Source: Streptococcus mitis
Lineage (GTDB): Bacteria > Bacillota > Bacilli > Lactobacillales > Streptococcaceae
Length of the DNA: 64,000 bases
NCBI RefSeq assembly: GCF_023109105.1
Contig: NZ_JALDTZ010000010.1
Span: 1-64,000, forward strand
Direction: 5' to 3'
Shown here: positions 56,357 to 64,000 of the stretch, piece after piece
Layout: the number at the start of each line of letters is the position of its first letter
Position numbering within the stretch: the stretch's first letter is position 1
Notes under the pieces: model-generated
The model's database searches: none
Told to the model about the DNA's origin: nothing
What the model saw: the letters and a program-made list of their open reading frames with translations, nothing else
Program-made: the position numbers and the translations under genes

Positions 56357-57323
56357 TTCTTACAACTCCTGCCCAACGAGAGGCTTCTTCTTGAATTTTC
56401 TTAGCTGCTCCGTAATACAAATCTTTTAGGATTTCTTCAACGGTTTCTTCTTTGGAAACAAGGCCTGCAATTTGACCTGCCATAACAGATCCACCATCCA
56501 CATCTCCGTGAACAACCGCTTTGGCTAGAGCACCTGCTCCCATTTGCTCAAAAATTTCCAAATCTGGATTTTCTTGTTTAAAGGCATCTTTTTCAGCTTG
56601 TTCAAAATCACGAGTCAATTGATTTTTGATAGCACGAACTGCGTGTCCAAAATGTTGTGCTGAAATTGTTGTATCAATATCACGAGCTTTTAAAATTTTA
56701 GCCTTATAGTTTGGATGAGCGTTTGATTCTTTAGCAACTACGAAACGAGTTCCTACTTGCACAGCTTCTGCACCAAGCATAAATCCAGCTGCTGCTCCCT
56801 CACCGTCTGCAATACCACCTGCAGCGATAACAGGAATTGAAACAGCCGCTGCAACTTGACGAACCAAGGTCATGGTTGTTAATTTACCAATGTGACCACC
56901 AGCTTCCATTCCTTCTGCAATAACGGCATCCGCACCGATTTTTTCCATGCGTTTAGCTAGGGCAACACTTGGTACAACTGGAATAACCGTAATACCAGCA
57001 GCATGAAATCGTTCCATGTATTTACTTGGATTTCCTGCGCCTGTTGTGACCACCTTAACACCTTCCTCGATAACGAGGTCTACAATATCTTCCACAAAGG
57101 GAGACAAGAGCATGATGTTGACACCAAAGGGTTTATCAGTCAATGATTTGATTTTATCAATATTTGCCTTGACAACTTCTTTTGGGGCATTCCCCCCACC
57201 GATAATGCCTAGTCCTCCAGCCTTGGAAACAGCCCCTGCCAAATCACCATCAGCAACCCAGGCCATCCCTCCTTGAAAAATAGGATAATCAATGTTCAAT
57301 AATTCTGTAATACGCGTTTTCAT
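56349..57323 (-). CDS. fabK: Enoyl-ACP reductase II (FMN-dependent)
   Basis: The 324-residue flavoprotein performs the last reduction of each elongation cycle. It replaces FabI in pneumococcus and relatives, which makes them triclosan-resistant. The N-terminal YPIFQGGMAWVADG and GGLGIIGGG, then EGMEAGGHIG (about 137-146) and GGIADGEG (about 170-177) are the FMN-binding segments. A near-perfect FabT box lies 47 bp upstream, so fabK and genes downstream are FabT targets. Confidence 0.97.
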   Translation of the reverse strand: MKTRITELLNIDYPIFQGGMAWVADGDLAGAVSKAGGLGIIGGGNAPKEVVKANIDKIKSLTDKPFGVNIMLLSPFVEDIVDLVIEEGVKVVTTGAGNPSKYMERFHAAGITVIPVVPSVALAKRMEKIGADAVIAEGMEAGGHIGKLTTMTLVRQVAAAVSIPVIAAGGIADGEGAAAGFMLGAEAVQVGTRFVVAKESNAHPNYKAKILKARDIDTTISAQHFGHAVRAIKNQLTRDFEQAEKDAFKQENPDLEIFEQMGAGALAKAVVHGDVDGGSVMAGQIAGLVSKEETVEEILKDLYYGAAKKIQEEASRWAGVVRND

Positions 57324-57369
57324 AGTGCCTCCATCGTTTCTTGCTTACGTAATAGTTCGATATCGTCAT

Positions 57370-57386
57370 AATTTGACAATCAAACT
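57370..57386. promoter_or_regulatory. FabT operator upstream of fabK
   Basis: On the minus strand AGTTTGATTGTCAAATT, a 17-bp imperfect palindrome. It differs at one base from the AGTTTGATTATCAAATT box I recall for pneumococcal FabT. It lies 47 bases before the fabK ATG. Confidence 0.8.
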
Positions 57387-57400
57387 ATTGCCTAAACAAG

Positions 57401-57423
57401 AGGGAGCGGGTTTCCCTACTCCT
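57401..57423 (-). terminator. Hairpin after acpP
   Basis: On the minus strand GGAG-TA-GGG and CCC-GC-TCC pair around AAA, followed by CTCTTGTTT. A weak terminator that may limit fabT-fabH-acpP transcripts reaching fabK. Confidence 0.5.
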
Positions 57424-57439
57424 TCTATCCATATTCTGT

Positions 57440-57664
57440 TTATTTTGTTTGCTCTTCAACGTAGGCAACCAAGTCACCAACTGTTTTCAAGTCATCTTCT
57501 GCTTCGATTTGGATATCAAAAGCATCTTCAATTTCTGAGATTACTTGGAACAAGTCCAATGAATCTGCATCCAAATCATCAAAAGTTGATTCAAGTGTTA
57601 CTTCTGATGCATCTTTTCCAAGTTCTTCAACGATAATTTCTTGTACTTTTTCAAATACTGCCAT
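57440..57664 (-). CDS. acpP: Acyl carrier protein
   Basis: The 74-residue acidic protein carries acyl chains on a phosphopantetheine arm at Ser35 in DADSLDL. It is helical throughout, with [15 protein letters not shown] forming helices II-III. It lies 58 bp after fabH and precedes the fabK promoter. Confidence 0.96.
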   Translation of the reverse strand: MAVFEKVQEIIVEELGKDASEVTLESTFDDLDADSLDLFQVISEIEDAFDIQIEAEDDLKTVGDLVAYVEEQTK

Positions 57665-57722
57665 GATAGGACTCCTTTAAAATAAATAGTTTTTTATAAC
57701 AATGTGTTCACCACATGATTAC

Positions 57723-58697
57723 CTAAATTGTAAGAATGAGTGTGCCCCAGGTCAAGCCTCCACCGAAGCCTGATAGCAGAACAGTCTGGCTTCCATCTAA
57801 ACGGATGAGACCTTGTTCTACACACTCTGAAAGTAAAATCGGGATACTGGCTGCACTGGTGTTCCCATATTCCATCATATTGGCTGGAAGTTTAGCTCGG
57901 TCGACACCGATTTTTCTAGCCATTTTATCCAAGATACGGTCATTAGCCTGATGAAGTAGCAGATAATCCAAGTCTGTCGCCTCTATAGGAGATTCAGCAA
58001 TAGTCTGTTTGATAGACTTAGCAACATCTCGAATAGCAAAATCAAAGACTGCGCGTCCATCCATCTTCAAAAATGAATCTGCATTTTCTTGATTTGAAAA
58101 TGGAGAATTCAAGCCTGAATATCCATACGTCAGACATTCACTACGACTTCCATCGCTATTGAGGCTCTCAGCCAAGAAATGCTCTTGCTCGCTAGCTTCT
58201 AGCAAGACACCACCAGCACCATCTCCAAACAAAACAGCTGTAGATCGGTCTGACCAATCGACTGCTTTAGAGAGGGTTTCACTACCAATCACCAAGCCTT
58301 TTTGAAAGCGACCAGAAGCGATAAACTTTTCAGCAGTTGAAAGAGCAAATACAAATCCACTGCAAGCAGCTGTTAGGTCAAAAGCAAAAGCTTTTCTTGC
58401 ACCAATATTGGCTTGGACACGAGCAGCTGTAGAGGGCATCATCGAATCTGGAGTAATGGTAGCTAGGATGATAAAATCCAACTCCTCTCCTGAAATTTCA
58501 GCTTTTGCCATCAGTTTCTTAGCAACCTCTGTAGCCAAATCACTAGTAGATTCTGTTCTTGAGATATGCCTTTGTCGTATTCCCGTCCGACTTGAAATCC
58601 ACTCATCATTGGTATCCATAATCTGAGCCAAATCATGATTTGTAACCACTTGCTCTGGCACATAATGAGCAACCTGGCTTATTTTTGCAAAAGCCAT
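57723..58697 (-). CDS. fabH: Beta-ketoacyl-ACP synthase III
   Basis: The 324-residue enzyme starts each chain by condensing acetyl-CoA with malonyl-ACP. The catalytic Cys112 is in DLTAACSGF, His in [10 protein letters not shown] near 249, Asn in GNTSAAS near 279. The length is standard. Its ATG overlaps the fabT stop by one base, so regulator and initiation enzyme are coupled. Confidence 0.97.
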   Translation of the reverse strand: MAFAKISQVAHYVPEQVVTNHDLAQIMDTNDEWISSRTGIRQRHISRTESTSDLATEVAKKLMAKAEISGEELDFIILATITPDSMMPSTAARVQANIGARKAFAFDLTAACSGFVFALSTAEKFIASGRFQKGLVIGSETLSKAVDWSDRSTAVLFGDGAGGVLLEASEQEHFLAESLNSDGSRSECLTYGYSGLNSPFSNQENADSFLKMDGRAVFDFAIRDVAKSIKQTIAESPIEATDLDYLLLHQANDRILDKMARKIGVDRAKLPANMMEYGNTSAASIPILLSECVEQGLIRLDGSQTVLLSGFGGGLTWGTLILTI

Positions 58698-59131
58698 TAT
58701 TTCAAATCCTCCAAAAATTGGTAAAGATTAGTCAAACCTTTGCTCATAACAGCAATTTCTTCCTCGCTCATGTCATCAATGATTTTTTCAACCATGGCCT
58801 TGTGGAAGCGTTTATGTAGCCTATGAACCAAGCGACCTTTCTTTGTCAAATGCAGATGCACCACACGTCGATCATGCTCTGAACGAATGCGTTCAATGTA
58901 ACCCTTGCGTTCGAGATTATTCAAACTAGTCGTCACTGTCCCAAGAGTCACCATCAACTCTTTTGACACTTGACTTGGTGTCACATCTGGAACTTTTCCA
59001 ATCACATCAATCGTATGCATTTCTTTGATGGAGATATCCTTGAAACGACTACCTCTCAAGCTAACTTCCTCGATAACGAGGACATTGTTAAATATAGATG
59101 TTAAATATTCATTAATTCGTTGGTAGTCCAA
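58697..59131 (-). CDS. fabT: MarR-family repressor of fatty-acid synthesis
   Basis: The 144-residue winged-helix regulator represses the fab cluster when bound to long-chain acyl-ACP. The HTH is [22 protein letters not shown] (about 52-73, quoted in part) followed by the wing [19 protein letters not shown] (about 80-98). It is the first gene of the cluster. A promoter TTGCAC-17-TATAAT lies upstream, with the half box AGTTTGATAT across the -10, so it probably represses itself. Confidence 0.96.
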   Translation of the reverse strand: MDYQRINEYLTSIFNNVLVIEEVSLRGSRFKDISIKEMHTIDVIGKVPDVTPSQVSKELMVTLGTVTTSLNNLERKGYIERIRSEHDRRVVHLHLTKKGRLVHRLHKRFHKAMVEKIIDDMSEEEIAVMSKGLTNLYQFLEDLK

Positions 59132-59187
59132 TCTTTCCTTCCCTCCTTTTCAAAAAAACTTTTAGAATCAAAACATTTGACAAGAGA

Positions 59188-59216
59188 ATTATATCAAACT
59201 TCAAAGAATGGTGCAA
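59188..59216 (-). promoter_or_regulatory. fabT promoter with FabT half-site
   Basis: On the minus strand TTGCAC (59216-59211), 17 bases, then TATAAT (59193-59188). AGTTTGATAT (59200-59191) overlaps the -10 and matches the left half of the FabT box. The right half is poor, so autoregulation is likely but the site is not ideal. Confidence 0.7.
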
Positions 59217-59224
59217 GTATTTTT

Positions 59225-60010
59225 TTATTTTCCTGTAAATTTAGGTCTTCTTCTCTCTGAATGAGCCCGAACTCCCTCTTTGAAATCCTCTGTTTGCGCT
59301 AGTGATTCCTGTAGGTTCAGTTCTAAAGCGGCATAATCTTGCCAATCTTTAAATTGGCTCTCCCAAACTAACTTCTTAATGGCAGCATAAGAATTAGCTG
59401 AGCCACGTCTTAATTTTTTAAGAAGCTGTTCTCTGGTTTTTTCTAACTTATCAGCTTCAGAAATACGGTAAACCACACCCCACTCTAGAGCTTTTTCTGC
59501 GGTTAAAGCCTCTCCTGTCATGGCTAGTTGAGTAGCACGCGTCACACCGATACTTCGACTCAAGAGATGAATTCCTCCTGCATCTGGCGCCAAACCAACT
59601 CCAACAAAGGCTTGGATAAATTTAGCCTTATCAGTCGCTAAACAGAAATCTGCGGCAACAGCCATATTAGCTGCAGCACCTGCAACAGCCCCATCTACCT
59701 CCATTAAAACAGGTTTGGCTATTTGTTTAATTTTATACGAAATAGTATTGACCAATTCTGCGATTTTCGTTAATGATGGAATATCATCCTCATCCACTGC
59801 CCGCTTCATCTCTACTAAATCTCCCCCAACTGAAAAGACTTTGCCATTCGCATTGATCAAGACAAAATGCACAGTTGGATTCTCTTCTGCCAAAGTCAGA
59901 GCATCTAAAATCTCCTCACACATAGGAATGTGGAAACCGTTAGCGACATCAGGACGGTTTAAAGTAATAATTGCCAAATCCTCTTCAATCTGATAAATAA
60001 TATGTTCCAT
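59225..60010 (-). CDS. fabM: Trans-2-decenoyl-ACP isomerase
   Basis: The 261-residue crotonase-fold enzyme converts trans-2 to cis-3 decenoyl-ACP, the sole route to unsaturated fatty acids in streptococci. The oxyanion-hole segment is [19 protein letters not shown] (about 57-75), and [19 protein letters not shown] (about 109-127) follows. The length is typical of FabM. It lies directly upstream of fabT on the same strand. A BOX element lies upstream of its start. Confidence 0.95.
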   Translation of the reverse strand: MEHIIYQIEEDLAIITLNRPDVANGFHIPMCEEILDALTLAEENPTVHFVLINANGKVFSVGGDLVEMKRAVDEDDIPSLTKIAELVNTISYKIKQIAKPVLMEVDGAVAGAAANMAVAADFCLATDKAKFIQAFVGVGLAPDAGGIHLLSRSIGVTRATQLAMTGEALTAEKALEWGVVYRISEADKLEKTREQLLKKLRRGSANSYAAIKKLVWESQFKDWQDYAALELNLQESLAQTEDFKEGVRAHSERRRPKFTGK

Positions 60011-60040
60011 CTGGACTCCTTTTTGTTTGATAAGCAGTTT

Positions 60041-60190
60041 ATACTCTTCGAAAATCTCTTCAAACCACGTCAGCTTCGCCTTGCCGTATATATGTTACTG
60101 ACTTCGTCAGTTCTATCCACAACCTCAAAACCGTGTTTTGAGCAACTTACGGCTAGCTTCCTAGTTTGCTCTTTGATTTTCATTGAGCAT
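60041..60190 (+). repeat. BOX element (A1-B1-C1), copy 4
   Basis: About 150 bp, ending GAGCAT instead of GAGTAT. It lies between fabM and lysC, in the reverse direction to fabM transcription, so it forms or abuts the fabM promoter region. It is otherwise intact. Confidence 0.93.
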
Positions 60191-60243
60191 TAAATTATTT
60201 TATTTTCAAAGTATATCTTTTTTAGGAGTGGAAAGCAAGAAAA

Positions 60244-60270
60244 AATCGACTGAAAGTGTCTCAGCCGATT
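60244..60270 (-). terminator. Orphan terminator between BOX and lysC
   Basis: On the minus strand AATCGGCTGA and TCAGTCGATT form a 10-bp stem with one mismatch around a 7-base loop, followed by TTTTTTC. No minus-strand gene lies immediately upstream of it, so it may be a relic. Confidence 0.65.
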
Positions 60271-60312
60271 AGAAAAGCTCGCTTTATCCTAGAAAGCATC
60301 TTATTTTCTTCA

Positions 60313-60341
60313 TTGAAAAAAGCCTTCCTTTCTGCTATAAT
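60313..60341 (+). promoter_or_regulatory. lysC promoter
   Basis: TTGAAA (60313-60318), 17 bases, then TATAAT (60336-60341), with TG making it an extended -10. It lies about 30 bases before the ATG. Confidence 0.85.
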
Positions 60342-60370
60342 CGTATAAAATACTTACTTTAGGAGTTCTT

Positions 60371-61735
60371 ATGAAGGTTGTTAAATTTGGAGGTAGTTCT
60401 CTTGCCTCTGCTAGTCAATTAGAAAAAGTTTTAAACATCGTAAAAAGCGATTCAGAGCGTCGTTTTGTAGTCGTTTCTGCGCCTGGTAAACGCAATGCTG
60501 AAGATACTAAGGTTACGGATGCCTTGATTAAATACTACCGTGATTATGTTGCTGGTAACGATATTAGCAAGAGCCAAAACTGGATTATCAACCGCTATGC
60601 TGCTATGGTTAGTGAATTGGGACTGAAACCAGCTGTGCTAGACAAAATTTCAAAAAGCATTCGCGCCTTGGCCAGTCTTCCTATCGAAGAAAATGAATTT
60701 CTCTACGATACTTTCCTAGCAGCCGGTGAAAATAACAATGCCAAATTGATTGCTGCATATTTTAACCAAAACGGTATCGATGCACGCTATGTTCACCCTA
60801 GAGAAGCTGGGATTGTGGTAACAAGTGAACCGGGCAACGCTCGCATCGTGCCATCAAGTTATGACAAGATTGAAGAATTGACAAATACAAATGAAGTCCT
60901 TGTCATTCCTGGTTTCTTTGGAGTTACTAAAGAGAATCAAATCTGTACTTTCTCACGTGGAGGTTCAGACATTACAGGTTCTATCATTGCTGCAGGTGTA
61001 AAAGCCGACCTCTATGAAAACTTTACAGACGTTGATGGTATCTTTGCAGCTCACCCTGGTATTATCCATCAACCACACTCAATCCCTGAGTTGACCTACC
61101 GTGAAATGCGTGAGTTGGCCTATGCAGGATTCTCAGTCCTTCATGACGAAGCCCTTCTTCCTGCCTACCGTGGAAAAATTCCTCTGGTTATCAAGAATAC
61201 CAACAACCCTGACCATCCAGGTACTCGTATCGTTCTAAAACATAGTAGTGATGAATTCCCAGTTGTGGGAATTGCTGGTGACTCAGGCTTTGTCAGCATC
61301 AACATGTCGAAATACCTCATGAACCGCGAGGTCGGATTTGGTCGCAAGGTTCTGCAAATCCTTGAAGACCTTAACATCGGTTGGGAACATATGCCAACAG
61401 GTATCGACGATCTTTCTATCATTCTCCGTTCTCGTGAACTAACTCCTATCAAGGAAGAAGAAATCCTTCGTCAGTTGGTTCAAAAGGCTGAGGTAGACCA
61501 TGCAGAAATTGAACACGACCTTTCTATCATTATGATTGTTGGAGAAAAAATGAAGAGTCATATCGGAGTAACTGCTACTGCGACACGAGCTCTATCTGAA
61601 AACAAGATCAACATCCAGATGATGTCTCAAGGTTCTAGTGAAGTTTCTATCATGTTTGTTGTCAATAAAGACCAAGAAAAAGCAGCAATCAAAGCCCTCT
61701 ACAATGCCTTTTTCGGTGAAAGTAAGGAAGACTAA
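60371..61735 (+). CDS. lysC: Aspartate kinase
   Basis: The 454-residue enzyme phosphorylates aspartate at the start of lysine, threonine and methionine synthesis and supplies the wall-peptide lysine. The N-terminal kinase core begins KVVKFGGSSLASASQ, and the GGSDITGSIIAAGV segment (about 197-210) is the nucleotide/aspartate site. Two ACT domains form the C-terminal third (about 305-454). The length is typical of the single-chain streptococcal type. It is monocistronic or continues into the DUF956 gene two bases downstream. Confidence 0.94.
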   Translation: MKVVKFGGSSLASASQLEKVLNIVKSDSERRFVVVSAPGKRNAEDTKVTDALIKYYRDYVAGNDISKSQNWIINRYAAMVSELGLKPAVLDKISKSIRALASLPIEENEFLYDTFLAAGENNNAKLIAAYFNQNGIDARYVHPREAGIVVTSEPGNARIVPSSYDKIEELTNTNEVLVIPGFFGVTKENQICTFSRGGSDITGSIIAAGVKADLYENFTDVDGIFAAHPGIIHQPHSIPELTYREMRELAYAGFSVLHDEALLPAYRGKIPLVIKNTNNPDHPGTRIVLKHSSDEFPVVGIAGDSGFVSINMSKYLMNREVGFGRKVLQILEDLNIGWEHMPTGIDDLSIILRSRELTPIKEEEILRQLVQKAEVDHAEIEHDLSIIMIVGEKMKSHIGVTATATRALSENKINIQMMSQGSSEVSIMFVVNKDQEKAAIKALYNAFFGESKED

Positions 61736-61737
61736 TC

Positions 61738-62109
61738 ATGGCCCAATCACTTAATAAAACAGTGCTCCTCAATACCACAGGAACTTCCTACCTCTCTATA
61801 GCTGGGAAAGTTGGGAAATTCCTTGTCGGAGATCAGGCTCTGGAATTTTACCCAGATGTTAATGTCGAACAATTTATCCAGATTCCTTGGAGCCATATCA
61901 ATCAGATTGGAGCCAATGTCACTGGTCGCAAAATCAGTCGCCACTTCGAAGTTTTTACAGATCGAGGAAAATTCCTCTTTGCGTCAAAAGATTCAGGTGC
62001 CATTCTCAAAATTGCACGCGAAAAATTGGGCAATGACAAGGTCGTCAAGCTTCCGACCCTGATTCAGACCATTGGTCAAAAATTTAAAAATCTATTTGCA
62101 AAAAAATAG
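61738..62109 (+). CDS. DUF956 family protein
   Basis: The 123-residue protein contains the block LVGDQALEFYPDVNVEQFIQIPW (about 31-53, quoted in part) and the C-terminal FLFASKDSGAILKIARE, which define DUF956. The family is usually found beside mannose PTS genes (ManO) and its function is unknown. Here it sits two bases after lysC and upstream of the serine T-box. The serS promoter starts in its last codons, so transcription of serS begins inside this gene. Confidence 0.85.
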   Translation: MAQSLNKTVLLNTTGTSYLSIAGKVGKFLVGDQALEFYPDVNVEQFIQIPWSHINQIGANVTGRKISRHFEVFTDRGKFLFASKDSGAILKIAREKLGNDKVVKLPTLIQTIGQKFKNLFAKK

Positions 62110-62124
62110 AAAGTTTAGTATAAT
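62096..62124 (+). promoter_or_regulatory. serS promoter
   Basis: TTGCAA (62096-62101), 17 bases, then TATAAT (62119-62124). It starts within the last codons of the DUF956 gene, so serS is transcribed from a promoter inside that gene, upstream of the T-box. Confidence 0.85.
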
Positions 62125-62129
62125 CATAG

Positions 62130-62312
62130 AAACGGATAAGTAGGTTATTCCCTTCTTTCAGAAAGTCTGCGGGTGCTGCGAGCAGATAGAGGAGTTAATT
62201 GAAATTCTACCGTTGTTTTAAATCAAATACACAATCAAGTGCACATCTGTGAAGTTGGATGGAACCGTGGCTCTGCCACTCCAACGCTTTGTCAGGTGTG
62301 CTTTTTTCATAT
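62130..62312 (+). ncRNA. T-box riboswitch (serine type) upstream of serS
   Basis: Stem I has base ACGG (62132-62135) pairing with CCGT (62210-62213). The AGTA bulge is near 62138. The specifier TCT (62206-62208, a serine codon) precedes a conserved purine. The T-box core is TGGAACCGTG (62260-62269). A terminator follows, with GCACA pairing with GTGTGC and a run of T at 62302-62307. Uncharged tRNA-Ser would favour the antiterminator and turn serS on. Confidence 0.88.
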
Positions 62313-62324
62313 AAAGGAGGACTT

Positions 62325-63599
62325 ATGTTAGATATCAAACGAATTCGTACAGACTTTGAAGCTGTCGCTGAAAAATTGGCTACACGAGGTGTAGACGCTG
62401 CTATCTTAAATGAGATGAAAGAAATCGATGCTAAACGTCGTGACATCTTAGTCAAGGTTGAAACCCTCAAGGCAGAGCGTAACACAGTTTCTGCTGAGAT
62501 TGCCCAAGCTAAGCGCAATAAAGAAAATGCAGATGACAAGATTGCTGCCATGCAAAATCTATCTGCTGAGGTTAAAGCCTTGGATGCCGAATTGGCTGAA
62601 ATCGATGCTAAATTGACAGAATTTACCACTACTCTTCCAAACATCCCAGCTGACAGCGTTCCTGTTGGGGCTGACGAAGACGACAATGTGGAAGTTCGCC
62701 GTTGGGGTACTCCACGCGAATTTGACTTCGAACCAAAAGCCCACTGGGATCTTGGTGAAGACCTTGGTATTCTTGACTGGGAACGCGGTGGTAAGGTAAC
62801 AGGAGCTCGCTTCCTCTTCTATAAAGGTCTCGGTGCTCGTTTGGAACGTGCCATCTACAACTTTATGTTGGATGAACATGGAAAAGAAGGCTATACTGAA
62901 GTCATCACGCCTTACATGGTTAACCATGATTCAATGTTTGGTACTGGTCAATATCCAAAATTCAAGGAAGATACTTTTGAATTGAGCGACAGCAATTACG
63001 TCCTTATTCCTACAGCTGAAGTTCCTCTAACAAACTACTACCGTGATGAAATCCTGGACGGTAAAGACCTGCCAATCTACTTCACTGCTATGAGTCCATC
63101 ATTCCGTTCTGAGGCTGGTTCAGCTGGTCGTGATACTCGTGGCTTGATTCGCTTGCACCAATTCCACAAGGTTGAAATGGTTAAATTTGCCAAACCAGAA
63201 GAGTCATACGAAGAATTGGAAAAGATGACAGCCAACGCTGAAAACATCCTTCAAAAACTCAACTTGCCATACCGTGTAGTTGCTCTTTCTACAGGAGACA
63301 TGGGCTTCTCAGCTGCCAAGACTTACGACTTGGAGGTTTGGATCCCAGCACAAAATACCTACCGTGAAATCTCAAGCTGTTCAAATACAGAAGATTTCCA
63401 AGCACGTCGTGCCCAAATCCGTTATCGTGACGAAGCAGATGGTAAGGTTAAACTTCTCCACACCTTGAACGGTTCTGGACTTGCTGTTGGACGTACCGTT
63501 GCTGCTATTCTTGAAAACTATCAAAACGAAGATGGTTCTGTTACTATTCCTGAAGTCCTTCGTCCATACATGGGTGGAGCTGAAGTTATCAAACCATAA
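62325..63599 (+). CDS. serS: Seryl-tRNA synthetase
   Basis: The 424-residue class II synthetase charges tRNA-Ser. I start at the ATG at 62325 ([11 protein letters not shown]) because AAAGGAGG precedes it; an in-frame ATG at 62259 lies within the T-box and is a shadow. The N-terminal coiled-coil arm (about 27-100) precedes the catalytic core with motif 2 [21 protein letters not shown] (about 265-285, quoted in part) and motif 3 [10 protein letters not shown] near 384-393. The length is normal. Regulation is by the T-box. Confidence 0.97.
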   Translation: MLDIKRIRTDFEAVAEKLATRGVDAAILNEMKEIDAKRRDILVKVETLKAERNTVSAEIAQAKRNKENADDKIAAMQNLSAEVKALDAELAEIDAKLTEFTTTLPNIPADSVPVGADEDDNVEVRRWGTPREFDFEPKAHWDLGEDLGILDWERGGKVTGARFLFYKGLGARLERAIYNFMLDEHGKEGYTEVITPYMVNHDSMFGTGQYPKFKEDTFELSDSNYVLIPTAEVPLTNYYRDEILDGKDLPIYFTAMSPSFRSEAGSAGRDTRGLIRLHQFHKVEMVKFAKPEESYEELEKMTANAENILQKLNLPYRVVALSTGDMGFSAAKTYDLEVWIPAQNTYREISSCSNTEDFQARRAQIRYRDEADGKVKLLHTLNGSGLAVGRTVAAILENYQNEDGSVTIPEVLRPYMGGAEVIKP

Positions 63600-63601
63600 A
63601 A

Positions 63602-63636
63602 AATAAGGTTTAGCTATTTCTAGCTAGACCTTTTTT
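63602..63636. terminator. Bidirectional terminator between serS and the TDT gene
   Basis: AAGGTTTAGCTA and TAGCTAGACCTT pair around a short TTTC loop, followed by TTTTTT on the plus strand. It overlaps the last codons of the convergent gene at 63624. Confidence 0.85.
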
Positions 63637-64000
63637 CGTAACCAAATCAGATAAGTACCTAAAACAAAGAATAAAATAGTTAGGCATATAACGGTTTCAG
63701 CCAGTACCAGATAATCCAAGAATGGAAGTTTCAAGATCCCCTGAGCCATCTTGAGCGAAGTAGCTGTGATAATGGTTGGGAAGGTTAAGGCTGAAAAAGC
63801 TGGTTGAAAGCCTTGTTTTAAAATATTGGGCAGGCGAGTCAAAACAAAGAAAAAGAAGGATTGAGACGCCAAAATCATGGCAATCAAGAGCCAAGTCGGT
63901 AGGCTGGCTCCTCCAACTCGAACTAGGGAAGCCAAGAGTAGAGAGAAAGGAGCACAATAGATTCCTTCCTGTCCAAGCATAGCTACAGGGAGTGGATGTT
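63624..64000 (-). CDS. TDT-family (TehA-like) transporter, 3' part, cut by window edge
   Basis: Only the C-terminal 125 or so residues are inside the window. The frame stays open to the right edge, reading HPLPVAMLGQEGIYCAPFSL upstream of the first in-window ATG. About four hydrophobic segments are visible, with FSALTFPTIITATSLKMAQGIL near the middle, matching the end of tellurite-resistance/dicarboxylate transporters. Substrate is unknown. It ends at the terminator shared with serS. Confidence 0.75.
   Translation of the reverse strand, partial: HPLPVAMLGQEGIYCAPFSLLLASLVRVGGASLPTWLLIAMILASQSFFFFVLTRLPNILKQGFQPAFSALTFPTIITATSLKMAQGILKLPFLDYLVLAETVICLTILFFVLGTYLIWLRKKV

Noticed and set aside
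62259..62324. Upstream in-frame ATG of serS
   Set aside because: It falls in the T-box core (TGGAACCG). The product would add 22 unrelated residues, and the downstream ATG has AAAGGAGG.

Overview
The window is chromosomal DNA of a Mitis-group Streptococcus (S. mitis / S. oralis / S. pneumoniae relatives). The evidence is the gene content and order (scrK-scrA/scrB-scrR, mvaS-mvaA, phpP-stkP, the complete fabT-fabH-acpP-fabK-fabD-fabG-fabF-accB-fabZ-accC-accD-accA cluster), low G+C, four BOX repeats of the pneumococcal A-B-C type, and Streptococcus-like promoters. StkP has three PASTA repeats plus a Q/N/S-rich tail instead of the four repeats known in S. pneumoniae, so a pneumococcus itself is less likely. 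The species call is inference.

Region 1 (1-10.9 kb) is accessory. It opens with two probable insertion-sequence ends. A DUF1722/YbgA gene and a TIGR02328 (pyrimidine-dimer-glycosylase-like) gene follow. Next is a type I restriction-modification operon read leftward: hsdM, a truncated rhuM, a DUF6978 gene, a DUF1828/DUF1829 gene, hsdS and hsdR. An AbiH-like phage-defence gene lies upstream of hsdM and a 164-bp inverted-repeat element upstream of that. HsdS is unusual: it has three target-recognition-like segments rather than two, and three perfect 12-bp tandem repeats in its first spacer helix.

Region 2 (10.9-42.0 kb) is core. It holds a TVP38-family membrane protein, the sucrose genes with a divergent operator region, the mevalonate enzymes MvaS and MvaA, a split ThrE-type exporter, and a long leftward housekeeping run. 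That run is rpoZ-gmk, priA-fmt-rsmB-phpP-stkP, rny, tmcAL, a methyltransferase, and yqeG-yqeH-yhbY-nadD-yqeK-isochorismatase-rsfS. CorA, MscS, SstT and an aromatic-acid-exporter-like protein complete it. A compact element that folds into a cloverleaf separates yqeH from yhbY.

Region 3 (42.0-64.0 kb) holds prfC, gatCAB, efp, an Asp23 protein and nusB, the full type II fatty-acid synthesis cluster under FabT, fabM, lysC, a DUF956 gene, a serine T-box with serS, and the 3' part of a TDT-family transporter cut by the window edge. From memory of the S. pneumoniae TIGR4 map, regions 2 and 3 are far apart there (about SP_17xx and SP_04xx), so the 42.0-42.4 kb gap probably marks a large inversion junction.

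The most interesting hidden feature lies in the 670-bp gap between prfC and gatC. A 33-codon TTG-start ORF encodes a holin-like membrane peptide (Hol_Tox type). A promoter-driven short RNA converges on it, and both end at one shared bidirectional terminator. This is the layout of a type I toxin-antitoxin locus.
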